NCBI GenBank assembly: GCA_937930495.1
Contig: CALGKL010000157.1
Coordinates: 1-5,625, forward strand
Length of the DNA: 5,625 bases
Source: an uncultured Gloeocapsa sp.
GTDB lineage: Bacteria; Cyanobacteriota; Cyanobacteriia; Cyanobacteriales; Gloeocapsaceae
Direction: 5' to 3'
In this document: piece after piece, positions 4,344 through 5,625 of the stretch
Numbering within the stretch: the stretch's first letter is position 1
Layout of the letters: each line of letters starts with the position of its first letter
The notes under the pieces: generated by a model
The model's input: the letters and a program-made list of their open reading frames with translations, nothing else
Told to the model about the DNA's origin: nothing
Databases searched by the model: none
Position numbers and translations under genes: made by a program

Positions 4344-5625
4344 ATGGGAAAAATCAAACTATACGCGAGTTTATTTAGTGCTGCTGTTATTTTTACCACC
4401 AGTTGTGCTCAAGAACCAAACCAAGCAACCGCACCCCAACCCATACCCGTTAAACTAGAAACCCTTGAACAAACTACTCTAGTCAATAGTAGCCAATTTG
4501 TGGGTAGTCTGGAAGCTACTCGCCGAGTTGATGTCGCACCGAGAATCAGTGGTCGTGTATTGCAAATACTCGTACCTAGTGGAACCATTGTGAAGAAGGG
4601 GACGCCTTTAATCTTACTAGAACCAGAACAACAGCAAGAAGAAGTCAAAGCTAGAGAAGCGAGGGTACAATCAGCTAAAGCCGATTTAGCCGCTACTCAA
4701 TCCCAATTAATCTCAGCTGAAGCCCAAAAAGCCCAAGCAGAGGCTAATTTACTTAGAGCTAAAGCTGAATTAGAAAATGTTAACGCTAACCTGGATTTAG
4801 CGAAAACTAACTTTGAGCGTACGCAGTTTTTAGTAGGAGAAGGGGTAGTCTCCCAACAAGAATTAGATAATCGCACCAACGAGTTAAAAACTAGCCAAGC
4901 TGCTGTAGATGCTCAGCTAAAAACCATCAACGCCCAAGAACAAGCATTACAAGCAGCTATACAAGGTATTGAACAAGCTAAAGCTAATATTGCTCGCGCC
5001 CAAGCCCAAGTAGCAGCAGCTGAAGGAGAGTTAGGGGTAGCTAGAGTCAGTTTAGGTGATAACCAAGTCCTCGCACCTGTTGATGGTGTGGTGGGTGATT
5101 ATATCCCCCAAGCTGGTAATTTTGTCAATGTTGGTCAAACTTTAACTACTTTGACTGATAACCGAGAGTTCGATTTACGTATTTCTGTACCCGTTGAGCA
5201 AAGGTCTTTATTAAAGTTAGGTCTTCCGGTGGAAATTATCGACAGTGAAACGGGAGCAGAAGGTGTGACAGGAAAAATCACTTTTATCTCTCCTAATGTA
5301 GATCAAGCTACTCAAAGTATCCTCACTAAGGTAACTTTTCCTAATGATGGTATCCTCCGCGATGGACAATTTGTGACTGTCAGAATTATCTGGAATGAAC
5401 AACCAGGAATATTAGTACCAACGATCGCTGTTTCTACCCTCGGTAATCAAAAATTCGTTTTTGTCGCCCAAGAAACAGATTCTGGTTTAGTCGCTAAACA
5501 AACACCAATTCAAGTCGGACCAATCCAAGGTCAAGCTTATCAGGTTATCTCAGGATTAGAACCGGGAGAGCAGATAGCTGTGTCTAGAATCCTTGACTTG
5601 TCTGATGGACGACCTATACAGCCCG
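4344..5625 (+). CDS. RND efflux periplasmic adaptor (membrane fusion protein), lipoprotein; 3' end cut by window
   Basis: Bridges an inner-membrane RND pump to a TolC-like outer-membrane channel. The frame is open from ATG 4344 to the window end (427 codons, no stop). Seen: a short signal with lipobox TTSC and C21; a first barrel/lipoyl half VDVAPRISGRVLQILVPSGTIVKKGTPLILLEP (62-94); a very long coiled-coil hairpin of Ala/Gln/Glu-rich helices (about 94-159 and 171-236); a hairpin tip FERTQFLVGEGVVSQQELD fitting the TolC-contact motif RxxxLxxxxxxS with R159, L163 and S170; a second lipoyl half VLAPVDGVVGDYIPQAGNFVNVGQ (242-265); a beta-barrel (about 275-350); and a membrane-proximal domain to the end, closing SDGRPIQP. 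Only a few residues are probably missing. It begins 30 nt after the EEP gene on the same strand with no terminator, so co-transcription is possible. The pump gene should follow. The substrate cannot be read from the adaptor. Confidence 0.93.
   Translation, partial: MGKIKLYASLFSAAVIFTTSCAQEPNQATAPQPIPVKLETLEQTTLVNSSQFVGSLEATRRVDVAPRISGRVLQILVPSGTIVKKGTPLILLEPEQQQEEVKAREARVQSAKADLAATQSQLISAEAQKAQAEANLLRAKAELENVNANLDLAKTNFERTQFLVGEGVVSQQELDNRTNELKTSQAAVDAQLKTINAQEQALQAAIQGIEQAKANIARAQAQVAAAEGELGVARVSLGDNQVLAPVDGVVGDYIPQAGNFVNVGQTLTTLTDNREFDLRISVPVEQRSLLKLGLPVEIIDSETGAEGVTGKITFISPNVDQATQSILTKVTFPNDGILRDGQFVTVRIIWNEQPGILVPTIAVSTLGNQKFVFVAQETDSGLVAKQTPIQVGPIQGQAYQVISGLEPGEQIAVSRILDLSDGRPIQP

Noticed and set aside
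4409..4648. Open frame of 79 codons on the minus strand
   Set aside because: Antisense to the efflux adaptor gene, whose plus-strand frame is continuous and matches its family; the antisense product is low-complexity Ser/Thr/Arg-rich.
4697..4879. Open frame of 60 codons on the minus strand
   Set aside because: Antisense to the Ala/Gln-rich coiled coil of the adaptor; such repeats create spurious antisense frames.
5217..5402. Open frame of 61 codons on the minus strand
   Set aside because: Antisense to the beta-barrel part of the adaptor, with no recognisable features.

Overview
The window looks like chromosomal DNA of an AT-leaning cyanobacterium. Seven perfect copies of the octamer GCGATCGC (HIP1, the cyanobacterial highly iterated palindrome) lie in 5.6 kb, where chance predicts about 0.1. 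A DUF1995 gene, a family of cyanobacteria and plastids, points the same way. The genus cannot be fixed from the sequence.

Left half, minus strand, read from right to left: a 126-residue protein with a cysteine/histidine cluster and a RelE/ParE-like tail (2589-2969); a NifS/IscS-type cysteine desulfurase (1411-2571); a DUF1995 protein (664-1407); and DarT, the DNA ADP-ribosyltransferase toxin of the DarTG toxin-antitoxin/anti-phage system (16-618). The first three are packed with gaps of 17 and 3 nt and look like one operon. DarT follows after 45 nt and seems to have its own promoter: a perfect extended -10 and a perfect 12-bp palindrome at the predicted transcription start. DarT keeps its key residues, so it should be active. 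Its antitoxin DarG is not in the window and would be expected just beyond the left edge, where an ATG opens 5 nt after the darT stop.

Right half, plus strand: a lipoprotein of the endonuclease/exonuclease/phosphatase (EEP) family with a C-terminal lamin-tail domain (3123-4313), then after 30 nt a membrane-fusion (periplasmic adaptor) lipoprotein of an RND-type efflux pump (4344 to past the window end, no stop codon). The pump gene should follow outside the window.

The divergent intergenic region (2970-3122) carries the clearest regulatory signal: four imperfect 8-mers with a TAAC core, spaced exactly 11 bp apart, matching the layout of a cyanobacterial Pho box (SphR/PhoB site). In front of a secreted nuclease/phosphatase this suggests induction by phosphate starvation and a role in scavenging phosphate from extracellular nucleic acid or phosphoesters. 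No RNA genes, insertion sequences, CRISPR arrays or convincing terminators were seen. No wholly new system is evident; the best leads are the darT locus with its promoter/palindrome, the Pho-box nuclease, and the small two-part protein at 2589-2969.
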